From Brachybacterium sp036311905 (GTDB lineage: Bacteria > Actinomycetota > Actinomycetes > Actinomycetales > Dermabacteraceae): 64,000 nt of DNA. The DNA lies in contig NZ_JAZDCH010000002.1 of the NCBI RefSeq assembly GCF_036311905.1, positions 104,231 to 168,230 on the forward strand, given 5' to 3'. Below, in pieces: positions 15,611 to 23,471 of this stretch. The position numbers and the translations under genes were made by a program. The stretch's first letter is position 1; each line of letters opens with the position of its first letter. The notes below the pieces were generated by a model that did no database searches, had not been told where the DNA came from, and saw only the letters and a program-made list of their open reading frames with translations.

Positions 15611-15647
15611 ATACCCAGGGGGGTATGCAAGACACCCCCGGGGGTAT
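15611..15647. promoter_or_regulatory. Paired CsoR/CstR-type operators between the rhodanese operon and cstR
   Basis: ATACCC-AGGG-GGGTAT at 15611-15626 and ACACCCCCGGGGGTAT at 15632-15647 lie in the 160-base divergent region. Both directions could be controlled from here, giving self-repression of the regulator. Confidence 0.85.
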
Positions 15648-15685
15648 AGTGTGGTGTCAACGCCTCGGCTCGTCAGGAGAACGCC

Positions 15686-15943
15686 ATGGAACTCGACCCT
15701 TCAGACATGACTCCCGTCATCCATCGCCTTAAGCGCGCTCAGGGACAGCTCGCCGCCGTCACCCGGATGATCGAGGAGGGGAGTGACTGCAAGGACGTCG
15801 TCACCCAGCTCTCAGCCGTCTCCAAGGCGCTGGACCGCACCGGCTTCGCGATCATCGCCAGCGGGATGGAGCAGTGCATGACCAGCCCGGACAAGGATCT
15901 GGACCGCAAGGAGCTCGAGAAGCTGTTCCTGACCCTGGCCTGA
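15686..15943 (+). CDS. cstR: CstR-like persulfide-sensing repressor (CsoR family)
   Basis: An 85-residue four-helix-bundle repressor with HRLKRAQGQLAAV near the N-terminus. Cys35 and Cys64 are at the two conserved Cys positions. The copper-binding His of true CsoR proteins, four residues before the second Cys, is replaced by Gly60, so copper sensing is unlikely and persulfide sensing is the better call. Two operators lie just upstream and two more at the dioxygenase promoter, linking the whole 10.4-15.9 kb set. AGGAGA lies 7 bases before ATG 15686. Confidence 0.85.
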   Translation: MELDPSDMTPVIHRLKRAQGQLAAVTRMIEEGSDCKDVVTQLSAVSKALDRTGFAIIASGMEQCMTSPDKDLDRKELEKLFLTLA

Positions 15944-15998
15944 GACCCAGGGCCTCGAGATGATTGAGGTCCGGCACGACGACCCGAAGGAGAAGACG

Positions 15999-16412
15999 AT
16001 GACCTACACCCATCACCTCACCCTCGACCAGCCGTACGGGCAGGCCGTCGAGAGTGTGCGTGCAGCGCTGTCCGAGCAGGGATTCGGGATCATCACCGAA
16101 ATCGACATGCGGGCCACGTTCGAGAAGAAGCTCGACGCCGACGCGGCCGAGGAGATCGGCGACTACATCATCCTCGGCGCCTGTAATCCCAGCCTTGCTC
16201 GCCGGGCTCTCGCCGCAGAGCCGCAGCTCGGCGCACTCCTGCCCTGCAACGTGATCGTCCGGGCCGGCGCCGACGACGGCCACAGCATCGTCGAGGCGAT
16301 GGATCCGAAGGTCATGGTCCAGCTCAGCGACAGCGACCACGTCCGCGCGGTGGCCGACGACGCCGACACGCGGCTACGCGCAGCCCTGGCGTCGTTACGG
16401 CGCACTGACTGA
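15999..16412 (+). CDS. DUF302-family protein
   Basis: A 137-residue protein with the DUF302 features: an N-terminal strand region, the ALSEQGFGIITEIDM segment, and YIILGACNPSLARRAL. ATG 15999 follows a GAAGGAG site, so the first 13 codons of the longer frame are not used. DUF302 proteins are small, cytoplasmic and often found near sulfur or metal stress genes; no reaction is established. It is 55 bases after the cstR-like gene and probably in its operon. Confidence 0.8.
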   Translation: MTYTHHLTLDQPYGQAVESVRAALSEQGFGIITEIDMRATFEKKLDADAAEEIGDYIILGACNPSLARRALAAEPQLGALLPCNVIVRAGADDGHSIVEAMDPKVMVQLSDSDHVRAVADDADTRLRAALASLRRTD

Positions 16413-16694
16413 CGCTCAGCGGCTCAGCGGACGTGCCGGTCCGGTGAGCGCTGGCCACGATGGGATCGCCCCCGTTGCGACGGGTGCGGAAGAAGGCCTT
16501 AGGACCCCAGCCGGACGACTGGATCTAGGGTCTTTCGATTGCTCCTGCGCAAGGGGTCAAAGACTCAGGGGTTCGCTGCTCGAGCAGGATCGTGCTCCGC
16601 AAGGCCGCCAGGTGCGCCGAATTGCCCTAGTGAGCAGCGTTGATAGATCCGATCACCGCGTCCGCAGTCCGCAACAGTGGTTCGCCCCCGCCCC
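16413..16694. other. Gene-free stretch
   Basis: Between the DUF302 gene and a leftward gene remnant I see no frame with coding character, no clear palindrome and no repeat shared with the rest of the window. It may be a junction between two imported segments. Confidence 0.4.
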
Positions 16695-16890
16695 TCAGGT
16701 GTCGGATCCGCACCCCCGGTCGAGGCCTTGGTTGTGCAGAGCGACGACGCGCGCCCGGTCCTTCGAGTCCTGCACTGAGCTTCGGCTCTCAAGCGTCACC
16801 TCAAGCACCTCAGCCCCGGCGAGCTCGTAGTAGAGCACCTCCAGGCATTTCCGGCGAACCTCTTCGTCTCGCGTTGACGCTCGCTCACTA
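16695..16890 (-). pseudogene. Possible 3' remnant of an unidentified gene
   Basis: A leftward frame of about 65 codons ends at TGA 16697-16695. It encodes a helix-rich peptide with LEVLYYELAGAEVLEV and DRARVVALHNQGLDRG. There is no usable start codon upstream; the frame runs out near the BlaI-type operator at 16898. It looks like the tail of a gene whose front was removed when the thiol module arrived. The family is not recognised, and it may be chance. Confidence 0.3.
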
Positions 16891-16897
16891 GTTGCAC

Positions 16898-16916
16898 TTA
16901 CTATGTGCGATAGTAA
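16898..16916. promoter_or_regulatory. BlaI-type operator upstream of the DsbA-like gene
   Basis: TTACTAT-5-ATAGTAA is a perfect 19-base interrupted palindrome starting 47 bases before the GTG start. It matches in design the palindrome at 21784-21802 upstream of the blaI operon (7-base arms, 5-base spacer, shared ACTAT/ATAGT). Confidence 0.75.
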
Positions 16917-16944
16917 TCATGTCCCCCCTCGAACGGAGATCCCT

Positions 16945-17724
16945 GTGACCCGCCCCGATCCTCGGTCCGCCGATGAACCGTCCACGACGATGGGCTCGCC
17001 CCGTCGACGCTGGCTGACCCCGGTGCTGATCGTCCTGAGCACCCTGGCGCTGGTGGCAGGGGTGTTCGTGGTGCACTCGGCCTCCACCGACCCGGGGAGC
17101 GAGGGCACTGCGGCCGAGGGCGGTGAGCCGGCGGCCGTGGTCGTCGAGGCTCCCTCGGAGGTCGCCGCGCCGGACCTCAGCAGCGAGGAGTCCCGCAACC
17201 CCGAGGATCTGCTGGCCGAGGGCCCGGTCGATGCCCCCGTCGCGCTGGTGGTCTTCACCGACTACCAATGCCCCTACTGCGCCCAGTGGACCCATGAGAC
17301 CGCGCCGGTGATGCGCGAGTACGTCGAACGCGGGGAGCTGCGCATCGAGTGGAGGGACGTGAACGTATACGGCGAGGACTCCGAGCGCGCCGCCCGAGCA
17401 TCTCTGGCAGCCGCCATGCAGGGCGAGCACGAGGCGTACCAGCAGCGCCTGTTCGAGGGCGGCGAGATCCGCTCCTCCGCGGACCTGAGCGAGGAGGCGC
17501 TGATCGATCTCGCCGGTGAACTCGGACTGGACACCGACCGGTTCACGGAGGATCTGCACTCCGAGGAGGTCGCCAGCACGATCGCAGCGAACGCCCAGCA
17601 GGGCATCGAGCTCGGTGCCCTGTCCACCCCGGCCTTCCTCATCGGCGGCACCCCGACCATGGGGGCCCAGCCCACCGAGGTCTTCGTCGACATGGTCGAT
17701 GAAGCGCTGGCGGAAGAGGACTGA
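16945..17724 (+). CDS. Membrane-anchored DsbA-like thiol-disulfide oxidoreductase
   Basis: A 259-residue protein starting at GTG 16945, with GGAG about 6 bases upstream. A membrane anchor lies at residues 24-44, followed by an acidic linker and a DsbA/thioredoxin-like domain from residue 95. The active site is CPYC (Cys109, Cys112) and the cis-proline segment is LSTPAFLIGG. Proteins of this class make or exchange disulfides in secreted proteins. It is followed by a CcdA-like protein one base away and controlled by a BlaI-type operator. Confidence 0.88.
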   Translation: MTRPDPRSADEPSTTMGSPRRRWLTPVLIVLSTLALVAGVFVVHSASTDPGSEGTAAEGGEPAAVVVEAPSEVAAPDLSSEESRNPEDLLAEGPVDAPVALVVFTDYQCPYCAQWTHETAPVMREYVERGELRIEWRDVNVYGEDSERAARASLAAAMQGEHEAYQQRLFEGGEIRSSADLSEEALIDLAGELGLDTDRFTEDLHSEEVASTIAANAQQGIELGALSTPAFLIGGTPTMGAQPTEVFVDMVDEALAEED

Positions 17725-17725
17725 A

Positions 17726-18601
17726 ATGGAGGTCGGTCTGCTCACCGCTTTCCTGGGCGGCGCGCTGGCCCTGCTCAGCCCCTGCGGGGCGCTGCTGCTG
17801 CCGGGCTTCTTCGCCTCCACCGTGACCACCCGGGCGGGTCTCGTGCCGCACGCCCTCGTGTTCTACCTCGGCCTCGCCCTGACCTTGGTGCCGCTCGGCC
17901 TCGGCGTCGGAGCGCTGGGCTCGCTCCTGGCGGGCCACCACACGCTGCTGGTCACGGTCACCTCGGTGCTGCTGGTTGTCCTCGGTGCGGCCCATGCACT
18001 CGGGTTCGGCTTCGACCTAGGCCGGCTCCTGCCCGGCTTCGAGAGGCTCCAGCAGAGCTCGGCGCAGGGTCGGGGTTTCGGTCGCACCCTGCTGCTGGGA
18101 GCGGTCGGGGGCGTCGCGGGGTTCTGCGCGGGCCCGATCCTGGGCGCTGTGCTGACGCTGGCGATGGGCCAGGGCAGCACGGTGATCGCCGGGCTGTTGC
18201 TGGCGATCTACGGCGCCGGGATGGTGGTGCCGCTCATGATCCTGGCCGCGGTCTGGCACCGGCTCGGAGCGCGGGGCCGGTCCCGGCTGCGGGGACGGGA
18301 GTTCACGCTCCTGGGACGCCGATTGCACACCACGACCTTCGCGACCGGCCTGCTGATCATCGCGCTGGGTGTGCTGTTCTGGACCACCAACGGCCTGGTG
18401 ACGATGCCCTCGCTGGTCCCCACCAGCACCCTCGCCCGCTGGCAGGCGAGCACCGCCGGCCTGTCCAGCCCGCTGGTGCAGGCCGGCATGCTCCTCGCCC
18501 TCGGCGCGCTCGCGCTCGGGATCTGGTTTAGGCACGACCGCCGACGCCAGCCGGATCGCGCGGCGCAGGTGAAGATCCGCGTTCCCGGACCGCGCGCATG
18601 A
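17726..18601 (+). CDS. ccdA: CcdA/DsbD-family transmembrane thiol-reductant transporter
   Basis: A 291-residue protein with about six to seven helices. The two membrane cysteines of the CcdA family are visible in LLSPCGALLLPGF (Cys20) and GFCAGPILG (about residue 134). It moves reducing equivalents from cytoplasmic thioredoxin to the outer face, presumably to the DsbA-like protein encoded just upstream. Its ATG follows the dsbA-like stop by one base, and its stop overlaps the lipoprotein start. Confidence 0.88.
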   Translation: MEVGLLTAFLGGALALLSPCGALLLPGFFASTVTTRAGLVPHALVFYLGLALTLVPLGLGVGALGSLLAGHHTLLVTVTSVLLVVLGAAHALGFGFDLGRLLPGFERLQQSSAQGRGFGRTLLLGAVGGVAGFCAGPILGAVLTLAMGQGSTVIAGLLLAIYGAGMVVPLMILAAVWHRLGARGRSRLRGREFTLLGRRLHTTTFATGLLIIALGVLFWTTNGLVTMPSLVPTSTLARWQASTAGLSSPLVQAGMLLALGALALGIWFRHDRRRQPDRAAQVKIRVPGPRA

Positions 18602-19806
18602 GGCGGCGGACGCTTCTGGCGACTGCGCCGCTGCTGGCTCTGCTTGCCGCGTGCAGCTCCTCGGAGCCGGCACCGACGCAGCCGACGCCGGCAGCGCCGG
18701 TCGAGGACCCGACGCCGCGGCGTCGGGGCGAGGTCGCCCCGCGCGTGGCGCCCGAGGAGATGCGGCTGCCGCTGGAGATGATCCCGATGATCGTCGTGGA
18801 CCCGGGGTGGACGGCGCCGTCGCAGCAGCTGGACGGCGTCTTCGTCGGCTATCGCGAAGGGGAGGACCGGCTCACCTACCTCGCCGTCGATCAGGACGGG
18901 ACGGTGCTCTGGGAGGCCGACCGGCCGCTGAGCTGCACCGGCTTCACGCTGACCCGCGGAGCGGACGACCAGCCCTTCGTCGTACTCGCCGACCTCGCCC
19001 CCGCGCCGGACGCCCTCGGCGCCATGACGCTGACTGGCTATGACTTGCGCACGGCGGAGCCGCTCTGGGGGCCGGTCGCGGCGCTCGGGGCCCAGGCCGC
19101 GCTCGGGCTCGTGTTCGCCGAGCCGACTGACACCCCGATGGGTGCCGGAGGTCCGCGCACTGCTCTCTCCGGCGCCGATGGCGAGGTGGCTGTGGCCGAG
19201 GTCGAGCTGGACGGCGGGCGGATCCTCGCCGAGCATCTGGGCACGATCCTGACCAGCGACGGTGCGACGCTGATCGCGAGCAACATCGCAGGGCAGCGCC
19301 TGTGGACGAAGGAGCTGCCCGCGGATTGGGACCTCGGACGCCTCCGCGTGCTCGGGACCATCGACACCGTCGTCCCCCATGCCGTCATCGCCGACCCGCG
19401 CGGCGCCGGGCTCGTCATCGACCTGAGCAGCGGGGCACAGATTGCCACCGACGTCTCGGCGGCCGCGCACGACCATATCCACGACGTGACGGTCCTGGCC
19501 GCGGGCACGACGGTGTGGGGACTGGATGCGGACGGGCGTGAACAGTGGCGGCACGAGGACCCTGAGCCGCTGGACCTGATCAGCGCTGGGGAGCGCCTCG
19601 CCTACGCCGTGCGCCGCGAGGAGGGCACCTTGGTGGTTCTGGACACTCTGCAGGGCCTCATGGTCAACCCGTTCGACGTCGACAGCAGCGCCCCGATCGC
19701 GATGCCGGAACTCTTCTCTGCGGACGCCGCGGCAGTGGTCCGGGCCGGGGAGCGGCGCTGCCTCGTCACCACCGTTTTCGACGAGCACTTCGGCACCCGG
19801 GAGTAG
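18598..19806 (+). CDS. Lipoprotein with a PQQ-type beta-propeller-like domain
   Basis: A 402-residue protein with a signal peptide and lipobox LLAACSS (Cys19). The rest shows repeated segments of the style DQDGTVLWEADRP, DLRTAEPLWG and DADGREQWRHED, which resemble PQQ-like propeller blades; about six could be counted. It has few cysteines (one near residue 117 and one near 390) that could be substrates of the thiol pair. The four-base overlap with ccdA makes it part of the operon. The role, perhaps a scaffold or sensor at the outer membrane face, is inferred. Confidence 0.7.
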   Translation: MRRRTLLATAPLLALLAACSSSEPAPTQPTPAAPVEDPTPRRRGEVAPRVAPEEMRLPLEMIPMIVVDPGWTAPSQQLDGVFVGYREGEDRLTYLAVDQDGTVLWEADRPLSCTGFTLTRGADDQPFVVLADLAPAPDALGAMTLTGYDLRTAEPLWGPVAALGAQAALGLVFAEPTDTPMGAGGPRTALSGADGEVAVAEVELDGGRILAEHLGTILTSDGATLIASNIAGQRLWTKELPADWDLGRLRVLGTIDTVVPHAVIADPRGAGLVIDLSSGAQIATDVSAAAHDHIHDVTVLAAGTTVWGLDADGREQWRHEDPEPLDLISAGERLAYAVRREEGTLVVLDTLQGLMVNPFDVDSSAPIAMPELFSADAAAVVRAGERRCLVTTVFDEHFGTRE

Positions 19807-19812
19807 GCGGCC

Positions 19813-20802
19813 TCAGGCCGGAACGGTGCAGCCGGTCAGCAGCAGCGTCGCGTACGGCCAGGACGCGAGCACGGCGACCCCGACCAGCACCGCCGGCAAC
19901 GTCATCAGCAGCAGTGCCGGAGCCACCGCGGGCCTGATCTCGGCGGGCGCGACCAGGTGGCGGATCCGGTCCGGGCCGGAGCCCGGCCGGCCGGTGGCAT
20001 GCAGCAGCACATCGGCTCGTGCGCTGTCCGGAGCGGCCGTGCCGAGGGCCAGGAGCGCGCTGGCCAGGGCCGAGGTGCTGGAGCGCTGGCGCGACAGGTC
20101 GTCGGCCGCGATCTCCACCAGATGCGGGATCACGTCCTGGACGGCGCGGACCAGGGGCACCAGCCGCAGCGGCTGTGAGATCGCCTGCAGCACCGCCATG
20201 ATCTCGTGGTGGTGCAGCCGCAGGTGCGCGTGCTCGTGCTCGATGACGGCGCAGAGCTCCCGGTCGTCGAGGACGTCGAGGAGCCCCTGGGAGACCACGA
20301 TGCCACCGTGTCGCCGTGGCAGCGTGAACGCCTGCGCATCCCGGGCGGGTATCAGGAGGACCTCGCGCCCGCCCACCCAGACCCGTCGGCCGGTCGCTGC
20401 CAGCTCGAGGCCGAGAGAGCGGGTCGACCTCGTGCGTGCCACCAGGTGGACGGTACCGCCGACAGTCAGAGCGAGCAGGCCCAGCAGCGGCAGCAGCGCC
20501 GGCACCGCGGCGGGCAGGGGCAGCGTGAATCCGGGAGAGGAGGCGAAGGGGGTCGCCGCGGCCAGGCACCGCTGACAGACGTCGGCGAACGGAGCGGGCA
20601 GCACCTGCGGGCCGGTGACCGCTCCGGCGAGGGCCACGATGAGGCTCGCCGAAGCGGCCAGCCAGATCCCGAGGACCACGAGGAGTGCGATGGAGGCTGC
20701 CTGCGGGGCGCGCGCCATCACAGCAGCCCCACGGTGCACCAGTACGGGCCCGAGCAGGGCGGGAACCAGGACCGCGACAGCGGTCAGCGCGAGCTGCATC
20801 AT
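19813..20802 (-). CDS. M56-family membrane metalloprotease (BlaR1/MecR1-like, without sensor domain)
   Basis: A 329-residue membrane protein with helices at about 5-20, 37-60, 95-122 and near the C-terminus. The zinc-protease motif HEHAH lies at residues 189-193, followed by a histidine-rich LRLHHHE stretch. It has no penicillin-binding sensor domain, so it is an actinobacterial short M56 protein. It is paired with BlaI by a four-base overlap, and such proteases cleave their BlaI partner on stress. It may sense envelope thiol state here; that is inference. Confidence 0.85.
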   Translation of the reverse strand: MMQLALTAVAVLVPALLGPVLVHRGAAVMARAPQAASIALLVVLGIWLAASASLIVALAGAVTGPQVLPAPFADVCQRCLAAATPFASSPGFTLPLPAAVPALLPLLGLLALTVGGTVHLVARTRSTRSLGLELAATGRRVWVGGREVLLIPARDAQAFTLPRRHGGIVVSQGLLDVLDDRELCAVIEHEHAHLRLHHHEIMAVLQAISQPLRLVPLVRAVQDVIPHLVEIAADDLSRQRSSTSALASALLALGTAAPDSARADVLLHATGRPGSGPDRIRHLVAPAEIRPAVAPALLLMTLPAVLVGVAVLASWPYATLLLTGCTVPA

Positions 20803-21206
20803 GTGGGCTTCTCGATGGAGGGAGCCGTGGGCTCCTCCCGTCCGAGGAACTCGCGCAGGAGGGCGACGTCCTGGGCGTCCATGCCCTCGACGAACCGCAG
20901 GATCGAGGCGCGACGGTCCGTGCTGCCCGACAGCGCCTCGCCCATCAGTCGGGCCGCATGCTCCGCGCGCGACAGCCGCGGCCCGTAGTGTGCGGACCGG
21001 CCCACTCGGCGGTGCGCCACCAGCCCCTTGCGATCGAGGTTCGTCAGCACCGTCGCGATCGTCGTGTAGGCATGCCGGTCGCCCAGCTGCGCGATCAGCT
21101 CGCGGACGGTCAACTCACCGCGCTCCCACAGCTGCTCCATCACCTGCTGCTCCAGCGAACCCAGGCGCAGCCGCTCCGCGCCCCCTCCGGTCTCGGTGCC
21201 GCTCAT
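20799..21206 (-). CDS. blaI: BlaI/MecI-family repressor
   Basis: A 135-residue winged-helix repressor with LGSLEQQVMEQLW, AYTTIATVLTNLDRKGLV and the dimer-forming C-terminal helices. It overlaps the upstream membrane-protein gene and the downstream M56 gene by four bases each, so the three are translationally coupled. The probable operators are the palindromes at 21784-21802 (own promoter) and 16898-16916 (DsbA-CcdA-lipoprotein operon). No beta-lactamase gene is in the window, so the regulon here is thiol-related. Confidence 0.9.
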   Translation of the reverse strand: MSGTETGGGAERLRLGSLEQQVMEQLWERGELTVRELIAQLGDRHAYTTIATVLTNLDRKGLVAHRRVGRSAHYGPRLSRAEHAARLMGEALSGSTDRRASILRFVEGMDAQDVALLREFLGREEPTAPSIEKPT

Positions 21207-21763
21207 CGCGTCCTCGCCATCGCCGCAGCAGAGGTAGCTGGCAGTGGGCAGGACACCTGCCCCTTGAGCCGCCAGAGCACGGCCACAGCGGCCAGGACCA
21301 ACGAGACGAGCGCAAGCAGGGGCTGCAGCGGCGCGAACCAGGTCAGCGCTCCGGTGTAGCCCAACGCCAGCAGCGCGATCTTGTTGCATACGGGGCACCC
21401 CACCGCGAACCAGGCCAGCACCCCGGCAGCCGTCCCGGTCCTCACCTCCCGAGCCTCCGACCGACTCCCGGGCTCGATCCCTCGCGCCTGCTCGGGGACC
21501 GGCGAGGTGACGTACGTGGCGACGAGCATGCCCAGCAGGACCGAGGACAGCACCCACACGGGGTAGTTCCACCACACCGTGGGGATGTCGCGCGCGAACA
21601 CCTGATTCGGGATCAACACCGTCGCGAACCCCATCAGCAACCCGATCCCGAGCGCTGCGCCGGCGGCGACGAGCACCTGACGCGCCCGCCACCCCCGCAG
21701 CGCCAGCGCCGCCAAACGCAACGATCCCGAGGTCATCCCGAACGAACCGGTAAGGGGAGTCAT
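21203..21763 (-). CDS. Four-helix membrane protein with a CPVCN motif
   Basis: A 186-residue membrane protein beginning MTPLTGSFGMTSG. Helices lie at about 25-50, 65-85, 115-135 and 140-165. The motif VGCPVCNKIALLALGY sits in the third helix; a CxxC pair in a membrane segment suggests thiol redox chemistry or quinone/cofactor contact. ATG 21763 has no Shine-Dalgarno, but CATACT is placed as a -10 about 8 bases away, so the transcript is probably leaderless. It leads the blaI-M56 operon. I do not know a characterised homologue. Confidence 0.65.
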   Translation of the reverse strand: MTPLTGSFGMTSGSLRLAALALRGWRARQVLVAAGAALGIGLLMGFATVLIPNQVFARDIPTVWWNYPVWVLSSVLLGMLVATYVTSPVPEQARGIEPGSRSEAREVRTGTAAGVLAWFAVGCPVCNKIALLALGYTGALTWFAPLQPLLALVSLVLAAVAVLWRLKGQVSCPLPATSAAAMARTR

Positions 21764-21783
21764 GGGGCCAGTATGCCCCGAGT

Positions 21784-21802
21784 CGACTATCACGCATAGT
21801 CG
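21784..21802. promoter_or_regulatory. BlaI-type operator of the blaI operon
   Basis: CGACTAT-5-ATAGTCG is a perfect 19-base interrupted palindrome, placed at the -35 region of the leaderless promoter. It shares arm length, spacer and inner sequence with the operator at 16898-16916. Confidence 0.75.
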
Positions 21803-21933
21803 TTGACGCTCAATCGAGTCGTCGCAAGACGAAAACTACTCTCACAGCCCCGCCACGGCCGAGCGTGGCATCTGTTCGGAGACCGGCGCTTTCCTGCTCT
21901 TCTGCGGGAGAGTCGGACGCTCTGGTGTCTCTC

Positions 21934-22010
21934 TTGGGTATACCCAAACGCGACACTCGGTGCACAGCCATCGCCGCTGTTCCACAAAGTCCATTCACGC
22001 GTTTCGGCAC
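21934..22010 (+). repeat. Res-like site upstream of the intact resolvase
   Basis: TTGGGTATACCCAA (21934-21947) is a perfect palindrome containing the GGTATACC core shared with 5488 and 10177. It is followed by CGCGACAC and GTGCACAG at the places where copies A and B have their inner inverted repeat. It ends about 25 bases before the resolvase start, the usual place of a res site. Confidence 0.6.
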
Positions 22011-22033
22011 ATGTCTCGGCTAGGGTCTAAGAC

Positions 22034-22669
22034 ATGAATGGAACACCTCGGGCCCCGGGGCAGCGCGTCGCGTACCTCCGGGTGTCATCGGCCGGCCAGA
22101 ACGTCGCCCGGCAGCTCGAAGCGGTGGGGGAGTGCGACCAAGTCCTCACCGAGAAGCAGTCTGGCAAGAGCGCCATGGACCGCCCGCAGCTGCAGGCACT
22201 CATCCGGCACGTCCGCCGCGGCGACCATGTCGTCGTCGCATCCATGGACCGGCTGGCCCGGTCGGTCATCGACCTCAACGACATCGTCCAGCAGATCACC
22301 GGCGATCCCGCCGAGCACACCGAGCAGCACCCCCGGAAAGGCGCGAGCGTCGAGTTCCTGAAGGAGCGGCTCACCTTCGAACCCGGGCACGCGGATGCGA
22401 TGGCCGCGTTCCAGCTGAACATGATGGGCGCCTTCGCGCAGTTCGAGCGCGAGCTCATCCGTCAGCGCCAGGCCGAGGGCATCGCCGTCGCGAAGAAGCG
22501 CGGCGCCTACAAGGGCCGGCCCCGCAGCCTCGAAAGCGACCAGATCCGCTCCGTCCGCAACGCCGCCCTCGCCGGCACCCCCAAGGCCCAAATCGCCCGT
22601 GAACACGGCATCAGCCGATCCACGCTGTACCGATACCTCAGGCAAGATCCACTCTCAGCTGCGCTGTGA
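22034..22669 (+). CDS. Tn3-type serine resolvase
   Basis: A 211-residue recombinase. The catalytic Ser lies in AYLRVSSAGQN (near residue 18), and the core motif VVASMDRLARSVIDL and the FAQFERELIRQRQ helix are present. The C-terminal helix-turn-helix is seen in KAQIAREHGISRSTLYRYL. It is intact, unlike the resolvase at 3127-3741. No transposase gene is nearby, so either this is a relic of a Tn3-family unit or it acts on the res-like sites that bracket the arsenic cluster. Confidence 0.92.
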   Translation: MNGTPRAPGQRVAYLRVSSAGQNVARQLEAVGECDQVLTEKQSGKSAMDRPQLQALIRHVRRGDHVVVASMDRLARSVIDLNDIVQQITGDPAEHTEQHPRKGASVEFLKERLTFEPGHADAMAAFQLNMMGAFAQFERELIRQRQAEGIAVAKKRGAYKGRPRSLESDQIRSVRNAALAGTPKAQIAREHGISRSTLYRYLRQDPLSAAL

Positions 22670-22772
22670 ATTCCGGGCGTGTCCCCGATAATGGGGGCAT
22701 GACGATTGACTGGATCTGCTGCAACTTGCCCGTGCTCCACGGGAGCATCGCTAGCAAGTCCGCGCGCAGCCG

Positions 22773-23249
22773 ATGAGCGGAGCGTTCGCGGTGCTTTGGC
22801 CCCTTGTCTCGAGCCTTGTCGTCTCCGTGGTGGTCACGCTGATCACTTCCCACCTCGCGGTTCGCCGATGGCGCCGCGAACGAGTCGCCTCCGCACGAGA
22901 CGAGGCGTACAAGAACCTCAGCACCTCCGCCTATAGGTGGGCCCGGACACTCCGGGACAACACCGTGAAGGAGCTAGACCACGGAGAAGCGGCCGATGTC
23001 GAAGCTCTCGAAGCAACACACAACGAGCTCAACGACTGCTTGTTCATGCTAAGCAAGGTGGCCGACCGGAAATCCTTCACTAAGGTCGAAGACGCATACA
23101 ATCGCATGGTGGACGCTGCACTGAACGTCGACGTAAGCGACCCTGCGCTGAGGACGACCGGCACAGAAGCTGGCCTACTCGCACAGATAGCGGTCAACGA
23201 CTTCGTGGACGTCGTCTCCAGCGAAATGCGCACTCAGCTCGAGCGCTAA
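22773..23249 (+). CDS. Membrane-anchored protein of unknown function
   Basis: A 158-residue protein with one N-terminal helix (residues 6-27), then a basic RRWRRER stretch and a long helical cytoplasmic region with several Cys-poor heptad-like segments. It resembles small proteins of phage and defence regions but has no domain I recognise. The ATG at 22773 overlaps the stop of a 25-codon frame (22699-22776). It lies between the resolvase and the DUF262 gene. Confidence 0.55.
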   Translation: MSGAFAVLWPLVSSLVVSVVVTLITSHLAVRRWRRERVASARDEAYKNLSTSAYRWARTLRDNTVKELDHGEAADVEALEATHNELNDCLFMLSKVADRKSFTKVEDAYNRMVDAALNVDVSDPALRTTGTEAGLLAQIAVNDFVDVVSSEMRTQLER

Positions 23250-23471
23250 CGCCGACGCGTCCTGCTGCTGGGGTGGTGAGCTGGTCGAGGAGCCGGGTCA
23301 GCGTGATCGACGTCAAGGCCGATCACTGAGGCCGCCCTGTCGATCACGGAAGGAACAAAAACTCTAGATCTCGACCGAGCAACTTCTGAGGTCGAAACGT
23401 CAAAGTAAGGCGCCGACGGCGCTCTAGTATAAGTGTAGAAGTCCGTTGCCGCGCACGTCAGAGGAGAAATA

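Noticed and set aside
16444..16830. A 128-codon rightward frame in the DUF302-DsbA gap
   Set aside because: Low-complexity Arg/Ser-rich product and no start signal; the leftward reading of part of it looks more protein-like.
3127..22669. A complete Tn3-family transposon with tnpA
   Set aside because: Two resolvase genes and res-like sites are present, but no transposase gene and no clear 38-bp terminal inverted repeats could be found.
22699..22776. A 25-codon frame (MTIDWICCNL start) overlapping the start of the membrane-protein gene at 22773
   Set aside because: Too short and without a Shine-Dalgarno site; a leader peptide cannot be excluded but there is no positive support.
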